From NCBI GenBank assembly GCA_008017255.1, contig SSHD01000028.1, forward strand, positions 1 to 7,516: a DNA stretch of 7,516 bases, given 5' to 3'. This stretch comes from Acinetobacter sp. (GTDB taxonomy: Bacteria; Pseudomonadota; Gammaproteobacteria; Pseudomonadales; Moraxellaceae). Below the pieces are notes generated by a model that worked only from the letters and a program-made list of their open reading frames with translations, was not told the DNA's origin and did no database searches. The position numbers were made by a program, and so were the translations under genes. Below, piece after piece: positions 1-5,475 of this stretch. How positions within the stretch are numbered: the first letter of the stretch is position 1; each line of letters begins with the position of its first letter.

Positions 1-1
1 A

Positions 2-301
2 ACCTTTAATTCCTGTTTATTGAATTTGTACCATAGTGGTGAAGAAGGCATGGCGTGGCACAGTGATGGCGAAACAGATTTAAAAAAGAACGGTGCGATT
101 GCATCGCTTAGTTTGGGTGCAGAAAGAAAGTTTGCCTTTAAACATAAACAAACCAAAGAAAAAGTGGAGCTGTATTTAGAACATGGTAGCTTGTTGGTGA
201 TGAAAGATACGACACAAAGCTATTGGTTGCATCGGCTGCCACCAACCAAGAAAGTGCATGGCGCACGGATGAATTTAACCTTTAGAACAATTGTCATGTA
301 G
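2..301 (+). CDS. alkB: AlkB-family 2-oxoglutarate/Fe(II) dioxygenase, C-terminal part (5' truncated by window)
   Basis: Only the last 99 codons are present. The frame is open from base 2, reading TFNSCLLNLYHSGEEG, so the gene starts left of the window; the TTG at 20 is internal. The family removes alkyl groups from damaged DNA or RNA bases by oxidative demethylation, using Fe(II) and 2-oxoglutarate. The facial triad is visible: HSD (His20 and Asp22 of the fragment) and the distal His77 in YWLHRLP. The arginine-bearing end GARMNLTFR (Arg89 and Arg95) matches the 2-oxoglutarate and substrate-binding end of the fold. The motif SLSLGAERKF and the block GSLLVMKDTTQ are also typical. It is convergent with secB and shares a bidirectional terminator with it. 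Assignment to the AlkB superfamily is firm. Which subfamily or preferred substrate applies cannot be told from this half. Confidence 0.9.
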   Translation, partial: TFNSCLLNLYHSGEEGMAWHSDGETDLKKNGAIASLSLGAERKFAFKHKQTKEKVELYLEHGSLLVMKDTTQSYWLHRLPPTKKVHGARMNLTFRTIVM

Positions 302-304
302 CAT

Positions 305-332
305 AAAAAAGGACTGAATAATCAGTCCTTTT
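305..332. terminator. Bidirectional intrinsic terminator between alkB and the secB operon
   Basis: A perfect 9-bp stem, AAGGACTGA (309-317) with TCAGTCCTT (322-330), closes a 4-nt loop, ATAA. It is flanked by an A run on the left and a short T run on the right. On the minus strand the stem is followed by six T's, so it should stop the secB transcript better than the plus-strand alkB transcript. It lies 3 bases after the alkB stop. Confidence 0.85.
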
Positions 333-357
333 GCTGCTAATCAGTCCTTGCGCTGCT
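320..357. repeat. 19-bp imperfect tandem duplication of the terminator arm
   Basis: AATCAGTCCTT followed by TTGCTGCT (320-338) is repeated as AATCAGTCCTT followed by GCGCTGCT (339-357), with two mismatches. The right arm of the terminator stem is thus duplicated, so the AAGGACTGA arm could pair with either copy. It is probably a slippage duplication in non-coding DNA. Confidence 0.7.
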
Positions 358-371
358 ACAGTCGCAGCTCA

Positions 372-385
372 CCCTTTTAAAAGGG
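372..385. repeat. 14-bp perfect palindrome with purine-rich flank, REP-like
   Basis: CCCTTTTAAAAGGG is a perfect palindrome lying 25 bp past the secB stop. It is followed by a purine-rich run with GGGG tracts up to about 403. Short C/T-rich palindromes of this kind recur in intergenic DNA of Acinetobacter-like genomes. Whether this one belongs to such a family is inference, since only one copy is visible here. Confidence 0.4.
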
Positions 386-410
386 AGGAGTAGGGGCTAG
401 GGGAGATTAT

Positions 411-869
411 TTAAGCTTGACCTTGTGCCGCTGCATTGGCTTGAGCACGCTGCATATTGGCTTCAAATTCAGCATCAAAGTTAATAGGTGAAAGCAGCAA
501 TTGCGGGAAGCTACCTTTAGTGACTAAATCATTCACCGCTTCACGTAAGAATGGGAACAAGATATTTGGGCAATACGCGCCTAAAATATACGGCAGACGG
601 TCTTCTTCTACGTTATCGATCAAGAAAATACCCGATTGAGTGACATCCACAATAAACGCCGTTTCGTTTTCGTTGTTGGCTTGCACCACAACTTTTAAAG
701 ACACTTCATAGTGCGTTGGATCAATTTTTTCTGCGGCAGAAGATAAATTGATATTCAGCTCTGGTTGCCATTGTTTGGTAAAAACTTGTGCACCTGGAAC
801 TTCAAAAGAAATATCTTTGGTGTAAATACGTTCTAATGCGAGTTGTGGTTGAACTTGTTCTTCGCTCAT
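411..869 (-). CDS. secB: Protein-export chaperone SecB
   Basis: 152 aa, full length for the family. SecB is a cytosolic tetrameric chaperone that holds preproteins unfolded and delivers them to SecA for export through SecYEG. The blocks [15 protein letters not shown] (residues 16-30) and [14 protein letters not shown] (68-81) are diagnostic, as is the long conserved segment from [16 protein letters not shown] into [17 protein letters not shown]. The C-terminal tail is Ala/Gln-rich, as is common. The ATG at 869 has a well-spaced AAGGA ribosome binding site, and a longer form is unnecessary. It is the last gene of the rhodanese-grxC-secB operon, 51 bp after grxC. In enterobacteria gpsA follows secB, but here the operon ends at a terminator instead. 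Confidence 0.98.
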   Translation of the reverse strand: MSEEQVQPQLALERIYTKDISFEVPGAQVFTKQWQPELNINLSSAAEKIDPTHYEVSLKVVVQANNENETAFIVDVTQSGIFLIDNVEEDRLPYILGAYCPNILFPFLREAVNDLVTKGSFPQLLLSPINFDAEFEANMQRAQANAAAQGQA

Positions 870-896
870 TGTTTTTCCTTAAATCGAAGTGTGATT

Positions 897-914
897 AGAC
901 TTGTCTAAAAGTCT
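897..914 (-). other. Intercistronic hairpin between grxC and secB
   Basis: AGACTT (897-902) and AAGTCT (909-914) can pair around a 6-nt loop. TTAGAC (895-900) and GTCTAA (903-908) form an alternative overlapping inverted repeat. There is no T run after it on the minus strand, so it is not an obvious terminator. It could affect message processing or the relative level of secB. Low certainty. Confidence 0.3.
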
Positions 915-920
915 GTATTG

Positions 921-1178
921 TTAAGCCAATAATGGGTCGAGTTTGCCTTCACGCTCTAAGGCATAAAGTTGGTCAAAACCACCGATAAATTGATCACTGA
1001 TAAAAATTTGTGGCACGGTACGGTGCTTGGTGCGTTGCATCAGTTCTAAACGCACTTCTGGGGCTTCATCGGACAGGTTTATTTCGGTATAAGCTACGCC
1101 TTTGCGCTCGAGTAATTGTTTGGCACGCACGCAATAAGGACAAGAATGGGTTGAATAAACAATCACTTTATTGGTCAT
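921..1178 (-). CDS. grxC: Glutaredoxin 3 (GrxC type)
   Basis: 85 aa from the chosen start. A small cytosolic dithiol oxidoreductase that uses glutathione to reduce protein disulfides and protein-glutathione mixed disulfides. The active site CPYC follows the first beta strand (VIVYSTHSCPYC), the cis-proline motif TVPQIF is present, and GGFDQL is the glutathione-binding GG(F/C)D loop. The start is placed at the second ATG (1178) rather than the one at 1184. The AAGGAG at 1186-1191 lies 7 nt from the second ATG but only 1 nt from the first, and the protein then begins MTNKVIVYS, as relatives do. It follows the rhodanese gene by 11 bp and its ribosome binding site overlaps that gene's stop, so the two are probably translationally coupled. 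Confidence 0.96.
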   Translation of the reverse strand: MTNKVIVYSTHSCPYCVRAKQLLERKGVAYTEINLSDEAPEVRLELMQRTKHRTVPQIFISDQFIGGFDQLYALEREGKLDPLLA

Positions 1179-1185
1179 GTTCATG

Positions 1186-1191
1186 CTCCTT
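1186..1191 (-). promoter_or_regulatory. Ribosome binding site that decides the grxC start
   Basis: AAGGAG on the minus strand overlaps the TAA stop of the rhodanese gene (1190-1192). The spacing is 7 nt to the ATG at 1178 and 1 nt to the ATG at 1184, which favours the shorter protein. Confidence 0.75.
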
Positions 1192-1603
1192 ATTTGGTTT
1201 TGCTTTTCACTAAAGGTAAGCCTTGCGCTTTCCAGTTGCTAATACCGCCGTCTAAACGGTAGCTGTCGGCATGTGCAACGGTTTGCAGTGCTGTGCCTGC
1301 CACTTGCCCTAAGTTACAAATAAATACCAATGGACGATCACTGGCTTTTAATTCTTCGGCCTGTGCGTTGATTTGACTATAGGGGATGTTACGGCTACCA
1401 CTGATATGACCATCACGGAAATCTTTGGCATCGCGTAAATCAATCAAAATGGCATTTTTGGCTTTGACCAAAATACCCAACGATTGTGGTGAAATTTTAC
1501 GACCATTACGCTGACCTTCCAATACAAAGAACAACACCATGAGCACGCCGAGCGTACCAAATAAAAAGGGGTGATTCCCCATAAATTCAAACCAGCGTTC
1601 CAC
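1190..1603 (-). CDS. Membrane-anchored rhodanese-like protein (YibN type)
   Basis: 137 aa. An N-terminal hydrophobic helix (about residues 13-28, FLFGTLGVLMVLFFVL) anchors a single rhodanese domain (about 36-133), probably on the cytoplasmic side. Rhodanese features are LIDLRDAKDFRDGHISGSRNIP (in two parts, from 53 and from 64) and the candidate catalytic Cys96 in the loop CNLGQVAG. That loop keeps Cys and Gly, but the arginine of the usual CxxGxR pattern is replaced. Such domains carry sulfur as a cysteine persulfide or bind partners; the substrate here is unknown. The start is a GTG at 1603 with AGGTGA just upstream; an in-frame ATG at codon 8 is possible but would trim the segment before the helix. 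The order rhodanese-grxC-secB matches yibN-grxC-secB of enterobacteria, supporting a conserved redox/export operon. Confidence 0.9.
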   Translation of the reverse strand: MERWFEFMGNHPFLFGTLGVLMVLFFVLEGQRNGRKISPQSLGILVKAKNAILIDLRDAKDFRDGHISGSRNIPYSQINAQAEELKASDRPLVFICNLGQVAGTALQTVAHADSYRLDGGISNWKAQGLPLVKSKTK

Positions 1604-1632
1604 ACGTCACCTAAAGTTAAATCAAAATTGTT

Positions 1633-1654
1633 ATTGAGTATAACTTATCTCAAT
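1633..1654. promoter_or_regulatory. Inverted repeat overlapping the rhodanese-grxC-secB promoter -10 box
   Basis: ATTGAG (1633-1638) and CTCAAT (1649-1654) are perfect 6-bp arms 10 bp apart. The left arm overlaps the minus-strand -10 hexamer at 1637-1642. A dimeric regulator bound here would block RNA polymerase. No regulator is identified. Confidence 0.4.
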
Positions 1655-1665
1655 GGTGATCAAAA
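1637..1665 (-). promoter_or_regulatory. Probable sigma-70 promoter of the rhodanese-grxC-secB operon
   Basis: On the minus strand, TATACT (1637-1642) is a good -10 box, with TTTTGA (1660-1665) 17 bp upstream as a weaker -35. It lies 33 bp upstream of the GTG start. An imperfect hairpin followed by five T's (roughly 1663-1690, minus strand) may end the rsgA transcript just before it. Confidence 0.55.
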
Positions 1666-1696
1666 ACGCCAGTTCAAGGGTGAAAGCGCAACTATC

Positions 1697-2755
1697 TTAA
1701 TTTTTTTGTTGTGCTTGCTGTATTTCATCGAGTAAACGCAAATAACTGTCTAGGCGGCGGGCTAATATTTCACGGTTTTCAACCGCTTGTTTCAGCGCAC
1801 AACTTTTTTCATGCGTATGCGTGCAATTGCGGAACTGACACAGCCCTAAGTGAGTTTCGATTTCAGGGAAACCCGTGCGTACTTTGTCTAGGCTTAAATG
1901 CCATAGTCCAAATTCACGAATCCCTGGCGAATCAATCAATGCGCCGTTGCTGCCGAATTGAATTAAACGTGTGGATGTGGTGGTGTGCTGACCGAGTGCC
2001 GAGTTTTCCGAAATGATATTGGTTTTTTGTGCTGCATTAGGAACAATGGTATTGATCAGCGAGCTTTTTCCTACGCCCGACTGACCCACAAAAGCCACCG
2101 TTTCGTTATCTAATCGCATGGACAGTGCAGATAAATCGCCACGTGCATGACAGGTGAGGGTTTCATAACCCAAGGCTTCATATTCAGCCAGTAAGGTCAA
2201 AATTGGATCATTTTCAGTCAGTAAGTCTGATTTATTCAGCACTAACAGTGCAGGAATATTGGCATCGGCACAGGCCACCAAATAACGGTCGATTAATGTT
2301 GGTGCAGGCTCTGGCAATGGTGCAAATACAATCACAATCAAACTAATATTGGCCGCTACAGGTTTGACCTTGTGATAACGGTCGGGGCGGGTCAATAACG
2401 ACTGTCTAGGGTAAATGGCGGTAATAATGCCTAAGCCCGTGTTCGGATCGGCCTGCCATTTGACTCGATCGCCCGTCACCAATAACTCTAAATTGGTGCG
2501 CGTATGACAACGCCAAACGCTGCCAAGCTCTATCGACTTCCAAAATGGTTCAGGTTCACCAACTAGTACTTGCGGTTTTTCAGGGTGATTTTCAGGCACA
2601 GATAAGGCTTGTACTTCAAGTTGACGACCATAATGCTGCACCACCAACCCGTCTAAATCTTGCGAGGTGTCGATGTCTGCTTGCCGTGATTGATGTTGTT
2701 TATCAATGCGGCGCTGTTGTTGTTCAGTCAAACGACGTTTACGAATTAAAGCCAT
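1697..2755 (-). CDS. rsgA: Small-ribosomal-subunit biogenesis GTPase RsgA
   Basis: 352 aa. A circularly permuted GTPase that binds the late 30S subunit, checks the decoding region, and releases on GTP hydrolysis. The permuted motif order is visible: G4 NKSD (174-177) precedes the G1 P-loop GQSGVGKSS (224-232), then the switch segment GQHTTT (255-260) and G3 DSPG (275-278). A C-terminal zinc-binding knuckle follows, with Cys306, Cys311, His313 and Cys319. The N-terminal region before residue 120 fits an OB-fold, preceded by a basic leader (IRKRRL). The ATG at 2755 has only a weak Shine-Dalgarno (TAGG). It is divergent from orn, an arrangement found in many gammaproteobacteria. Confidence 0.97.
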   Translation of the reverse strand: MALIRKRRLTEQQQRRIDKQHQSRQADIDTSQDLDGLVVQHYGRQLEVQALSVPENHPEKPQVLVGEPEPFWKSIELGSVWRCHTRTNLELLVTGDRVKWQADPNTGLGIITAIYPRQSLLTRPDRYHKVKPVAANISLIVIVFAPLPEPAPTLIDRYLVACADANIPALLVLNKSDLLTENDPILTLLAEYEALGYETLTCHARGDLSALSMRLDNETVAFVGQSGVGKSSLINTIVPNAAQKTNIISENSALGQHTTTSTRLIQFGSNGALIDSPGIREFGLWHLSLDKVRTGFPEIETHLGLCQFRNCTHTHEKSCALKQAVENREILARRLDSYLRLLDEIQQAQQKN

Positions 2756-2812
2756 TCATAGCCTAATAATAGATGGGTTGAAGACCGCAAAAATAGCATG
2801 AAGCCGCTATAC

Positions 2813-2833
2813 AATTACAGCCAAGATGTAATT
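2813..2833. promoter_or_regulatory. Inverted repeat in the rsgA/orn divergent intergenic region
   Basis: AATTACA (2813-2819) and TGTAATT (2827-2833) are perfect 7-bp arms with a 7-bp spacer. It lies between the two divergent starts (2755 and 2879), where a shared operator would be expected. A plus-strand TACTAT (about 2840-2845) could be the orn -10 box, but no convincing -35 accompanies it. Confidence 0.35.
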
Positions 2834-2878
2834 AATTTGCTACTATTGATGTTTTTCAGCACTTTAGAATTGCCATAT

Positions 2879-3442
2879 ATGAGCAGCAGCCCTGATACCC
2901 GATTGATTTGGATTGACCTTGAAATGACAGGTCTAGATACCGATAACGACAAAATCATTGAAATCGCAACCATTATTACCGATGACCATTTAAATATTTT
3001 GGCAGAAGGCCCTGTATTGGCAGTGCACCAGTCAGACTTAATTTTAAATGCGATGGATGAGTGGAATACTAAGCAACATGGTCAGTCTGGACTGATTGAA
3101 CGTGTACGCCGCAGTAAATTGACAGCGCAAGATGTGGAACAGCAAACACTCGAATTTTTAAAAAAATGGGTCAATCCAAAAACCTCACCGATGTGTGGCA
3201 ACTCGATTTGCCAAGACCGCCGTTTTTTGCATCGTTTAATGCCTGAACTGGAACAGTTTTTTCATTATCGTAATTTAGACGTGTCATCTGTCAAAGAGTT
3301 GGCAAAACGCTGGCGGCCTGAAATTATGAGTGGTTTAAAGAAAAATGCCTCTCACTTAGCGATGGATGATATTCGAGATTCGATTGCCGAACTGAAATAT
3401 TACCGTGAATACTTTTTTATTATGAATCATGATAAAAACTGA
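2879..3442 (+). CDS. orn: Oligoribonuclease
   Basis: 187 aa from the ATG at 2879. A 3'-5' exoribonuclease of the DEDDh family that degrades very short RNAs, including the pGpG product of cyclic-di-GMP breakdown, and is essential in many gammaproteobacteria. The catalytic residues are visible: Asp13 and Glu15 in [10 protein letters not shown], Asp113 in [10 protein letters not shown], and His159 and Asp164 in [10 protein letters not shown]. The signature ELKYYRE ends the domain, as expected. The reading frame is open upstream to an ATG at 2798, which would add 27 residues including LLLLMFF. Family proteins start near [15 protein letters not shown], so the shorter form is chosen, although no strong ribosome binding site precedes it. 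It is followed by its own terminator. Confidence 0.97.
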   Translation: MSSSPDTRLIWIDLEMTGLDTDNDKIIEIATIITDDHLNILAEGPVLAVHQSDLILNAMDEWNTKQHGQSGLIERVRRSKLTAQDVEQQTLEFLKKWVNPKTSPMCGNSICQDRRFLHRLMPELEQFFHYRNLDVSSVKELAKRWRPEIMSGLKKNASHLAMDDIRDSIAELKYYREYFFIMNHDKN

Positions 3443-3469
3443 TTATTCAGGCTTATAGACTGATGATTT

Positions 3470-3490
3470 AAGGAGCGAAAGCTCCTTTTT
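3470..3490 (+). terminator. Intrinsic terminator of orn
   Basis: AAGGAGC (3470-3476) and GCTCCTT (3481-3487) form a 7-bp stem closed by a GAAA tetraloop and followed by T's to 3490. It lies 27 bp after the orn stop. Confidence 0.88.
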
Positions 3491-3509
3491 AAATTGTGGT
3501 TAAAAAATA

Positions 3510-3538
3510 TTGGGCTGGTCATTAAAATCGATTAAAAT
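3510..3538 (+). promoter_or_regulatory. Probable promoter of the Bax-inhibitor-1-like gene
   Basis: TTGGGC (3510-3515), a 17-bp spacer and TAAAAT (3533-3538) give an acceptable sigma-70 promoter 38 bp upstream of the ATG. The -10 box lies inside the second copy of a direct repeat, ATTAAAATC (3521-3529 and 3531-3539), spaced one helical turn apart. Confidence 0.5.
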
Positions 3539-3576
3539 CAGGTTTTTATTCAGCTAACTATAAAAAGAGAGCATAC

Positions 3577-4311
3577 ATGCAAAGTAATAATCCTATTTTA
3601 ACCCGAGTCGAAACCTATAGCGATTTGGCAGAGCCGATGACCATTCAAGGCGCAATTCAAAAATCTGTGCTGCTCACCGTCATTGCAGCCGTGGTCGGAA
3701 TAGCCTTGTTTTTTTATTGTGCTGTGACGGCCAATCTTTCGATCGCTTATGCCGCTGCCATTGTTGGAGCGATTGGTGGACTCATCCTCGCGCTAATCAG
3801 CACATTTAAAACCAAAACAGCCCCTGCTTTAGCCATTCCTTATGCTTTATTTGAAGGGGCATTTTTAGGTGGTATTTCGTTTATATTCCAATTGAAATTT
3901 CCTGGTGTACCTTTACAGGCTTTATTGGCGACTTTTGTCACCACTTTGGTGTTATTTGCCTTGTATAAAATGCAAATTATTCGCGCCACTGAAAAATTCA
4001 AAGCCGTGGTAATTTCTGCCTCTGTGGCAATTGCATTGGTGTTTGTGGTGCAAATCATCTTGCGTTTAGCATTTGGTTCAAGCATTCCATTTATTTTTGA
4101 AAGTAACTGGTTAGGCATTGGCTTTGCTGCATTTGTAGCGGTGATTGCATCGTTAAATTTGATTTTAGACTTCGATCTAATTGAAAGTGCGACGGCGCAA
4201 GGCGCACCGAAAGCATTTGAATGGGTGTGTGGCATTGCCTTACTTGCAACTTTGGTTTGGATGTATTATTCATTCATGCGTTTATTGAGCCTGATACAAG
4301 GTGATGATTAA
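3577..4311 (+). CDS. Bax inhibitor-1 / YccA-type inner-membrane protein
   Basis: 244 aa. Seven hydrophobic segments are visible at roughly residues 30-50, 56-76, 84-106, 112-131, 142-163, 178-198 and 216-237, the count expected for the BI-1 (TMBIM) superfamily. The opening SNPIL and the conserved acidic stretch LILDFDLIE (195-203), followed by GAPKAFEW (209-216), match the bacterial Bax1-I branch. In characterised bacterial relatives, paired acidic residues near the last helices gate a pH-sensitive calcium leak. YccA-type proteins are instead linked to FtsH. Which role applies here is not shown. The ATG has a GAGAG ribosome binding site. The gene is monocistronic, with its own promoter and terminator. 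Confidence 0.9.
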   Translation: MQSNNPILTRVETYSDLAEPMTIQGAIQKSVLLTVIAAVVGIALFFYCAVTANLSIAYAAAIVGAIGGLILALISTFKTKTAPALAIPYALFEGAFLGGISFIFQLKFPGVPLQALLATFVTTLVLFALYKMQIIRATEKFKAVVISASVAIALVFVVQIILRLAFGSSIPFIFESNWLGIGFAAFVAVIASLNLILDFDLIESATAQGAPKAFEWVCGIALLATLVWMYYSFMRLLSLIQGDD

Positions 4312-4336
4312 GCCTAAATCGCCTAAAAAATATCAG

Positions 4337-4363
4337 CCGCTCTACCTCGAGAGCGGTTTTTTT
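4337..4363 (+). terminator. Intrinsic terminator of the BI-1-like gene
   Basis: CCGCTCT (4337-4343) pairs with AGAGCGG (4350-4356) around a 6-nt loop and is followed directly by seven T's (4357-4363). It begins 25 bp after the stop codon. Confidence 0.92.
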
Positions 4364-4386
4364 ATGCAAGCAGGTAAAAAAGAACG

Positions 4387-4424
4387 ATGATGCAATTCCG
4401 TAATCGAGGAAATATTGGCATCAT
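4387..4424 (+). promoter_or_regulatory. Long imperfect inverted repeat upstream of fabI
   Basis: ATGATGC (4387-4393) and GCATCAT (4418-4424) are perfect arms. Inside them AAT/ATT pairs with one bulged G, and TTCC (4396-4399) pairs with GGAA (4409-4412). It sits 29 bp before the fabI start and has no T run, so it is more likely an operator or 5'-leader hairpin than a terminator. No clear -10/-35 pair could be assigned for fabI. Confidence 0.45.
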
Positions 4425-4453
4425 GGTAGGGAAATTTTTCGAGTGAGAAGATC

Positions 4454-5257
4454 ATGTCGCAAGGACTTTTAGCGGGTAAACGCTTTTTAATTGCAGGAAT
4501 TGCCAGTAAATTATCTATTGCTTATGGAATTGCTGCGGCACTGCATCGTGAAGGTGCAGAACTGGCATTTACTTATCCCAATGAAAAACTAAAAAAACGA
4601 GTCGATGACTTTGCCGCACAATTTGGTTCAAGCCTTGTTTTTCCTTGTGATGTGGCGATTGATGCAGAAATTGATACCGCTTTTGTTGAGTTAGCAAAAC
4701 ATTGGGACGGTTTGGATGGTGTGGTGCATTCGATTGGTTTTGCACCTGCGCATACCTTAGATGGTGACTTTACTGATGTGACTGACCGTGACGGTTTTAA
4801 AATTGCGCATGACATTAGTGCTTATAGCTTTGTGGCGATGGCACGTGCGGCGAAACCGTTATTACAAGCACGCCAAGGTTGTTTATTGACGTTGACGTAT
4901 CAAGGTTCTGAGCGTGTGATGCCACACTATAACGTGATGGGTATGGCAAAAGCATCTTTAGAAGCAGGTGTTCGTTATTTAGCACTCAGCTTGGGTAAAG
5001 AGGGGATTCGTGTGAATGCGATTTCCGCTGGCCCAATCCGTACTTTGGCTGCTTCTGGGATTAAGTCATTCCGTAAAATGTTGGATGCTAATGAGAGAGT
5101 TGCGCCGTTAAAACGTAATGTCACCATTGAAGAAGTGGGGAATGCAGCATTATTCCTTTGCTCGCCGTGGGCTTCAGGTATTACAGGTGAAATCCTTTAT
5201 GTTGATGGTGGTTTCAATACTGTCGGTATGAGCCAAAGCATGATGGATGATGAATAA
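4454..5257 (+). CDS. fabI: Enoyl-[acyl-carrier-protein] reductase (NADH), FabI
   Basis: 267 aa. Catalyses the last reduction of each fatty-acid elongation cycle (trans-2-enoyl-ACP to acyl-ACP) in the cytosol. A short-chain dehydrogenase fold with the FabI-type cofactor loop [11 protein letters not shown] (15-25). The catalytic Tyr159 and Lys166 (YNVMGMAK, the Y-x6-K spacing of FabI) are present, with the second active-site tyrosine at Tyr149. The segment [14 protein letters not shown] (191-204) is nearly invariant in the family. Positions where substitution causes triclosan resistance in E. coli (Gly in HSIGFAP, Met in YNVM, Phe in SFRKM) all carry the wild-type residue, so a drug-sensitive enzyme is inferred. 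The ATG at 4454 is preceded by GAGAAG. It is monocistronic, ending at a strong terminator. Confidence 0.98.
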   Translation: MSQGLLAGKRFLIAGIASKLSIAYGIAAALHREGAELAFTYPNEKLKKRVDDFAAQFGSSLVFPCDVAIDAEIDTAFVELAKHWDGLDGVVHSIGFAPAHTLDGDFTDVTDRDGFKIAHDISAYSFVAMARAAKPLLQARQGCLLTLTYQGSERVMPHYNVMGMAKASLEAGVRYLALSLGKEGIRVNAISAGPIRTLAASGIKSFRKMLDANERVAPLKRNVTIEEVGNAALFLCSPWASGITGEILYVDGGFNTVGMSQSMMDDE

Positions 5258-5281
5258 TTAGATTAATCTAAATTATTTGAT

Positions 5282-5309
5282 AAAGCCGCTTTATAGCGGC
5301 TTTGTTTTT
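5282..5309 (+). terminator. Intrinsic terminator of fabI
   Basis: AAAGCCGCT (5282-5290) and AGCGGCTTT (5295-5303) form a perfect 9-bp stem with a TTAT loop, followed by GTTTTT. It marks the end of the conserved chromosomal unit; the accessory block starts about 20 bp later. Confidence 0.92.
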
Positions 5310-5329
5310 GAGAGATAAGACAATTCAAA

Positions 5330-5456
5330 AATTATAACTACACCGCTAAGGGGTAACACTCTACAGTAAACTAAAATTTGAGACACATCTCAAAACCATT
5401 AAGAAATATTCCGTAAGTGGCTGGGGCGTTATCCACTTGAGTGGCGAGTTAGAATT
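5330..5456 (-). repeat. Putative integron attC recombination site of the abi cassette
   Basis: A 127-bp imperfect inverted repeat that begins 20 bp downstream of the abi stop on the minus strand. R boxes: AATTATAACT (5330-5339) pairs with AGTTAGAATT (5447-5456), 9 of 10. Then comes an unpaired spacer (5340-5342 against 5445-5446). L boxes: CCGCTAAG (5343-5350) pairs with CTTGAGTGG (5436-5444), with one G-T wobble and a bulged G at 5439. The pairing continues with GG/CC and TAAC/GTTA (to 5357 and 5428), with a bulged T at 5432. Extrahelical G and T on one strand, here the plus strand, are the hallmark of attC bottom strands. The remaining 70 nt form a variable loop with its own hairpin, TTTGAGA/TCTCAAA (5377-5394). 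The size is within the known attC range. The last base of the R' box departs from the GTTRRRY consensus. Confidence 0.62.
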
Positions 5457-5475
5457 GTCTGCCAAAATAATTAAG

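Noticed and set aside
457..2766. Plus-strand open frames opposite secB, grxC and rsgA (e.g. 457-639, 1010-1213, 1711-2016, 2545-2766)
   Set aside because: Antisense shadows of well-identified genes, with no family resemblance and no convincing start signals.
2798..2878. 27-residue N-terminal extension of Orn (MKPLYN..., with a hydrophobic LLLLMFF)
   Set aside because: No ribosome binding site, not found in the oligoribonuclease family, and it would occupy the divergent promoter region.
3840..4815. Minus-strand open frames opposite the BI-1-like gene and fabI (3840-4235, 4091-4273, 4573-4815)
   Set aside because: Antisense shadows of clear protein-coding genes; low-complexity translations without motifs.
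5318..5460. 9-bp inverted repeat AGACAATTC (5318-5326) / GAATTGTCT (5452-5460) as transposon termini
   Set aside because: No transposase and no target duplication. It is a shifted register of the AATT pairs already explained by the attC-like structure.
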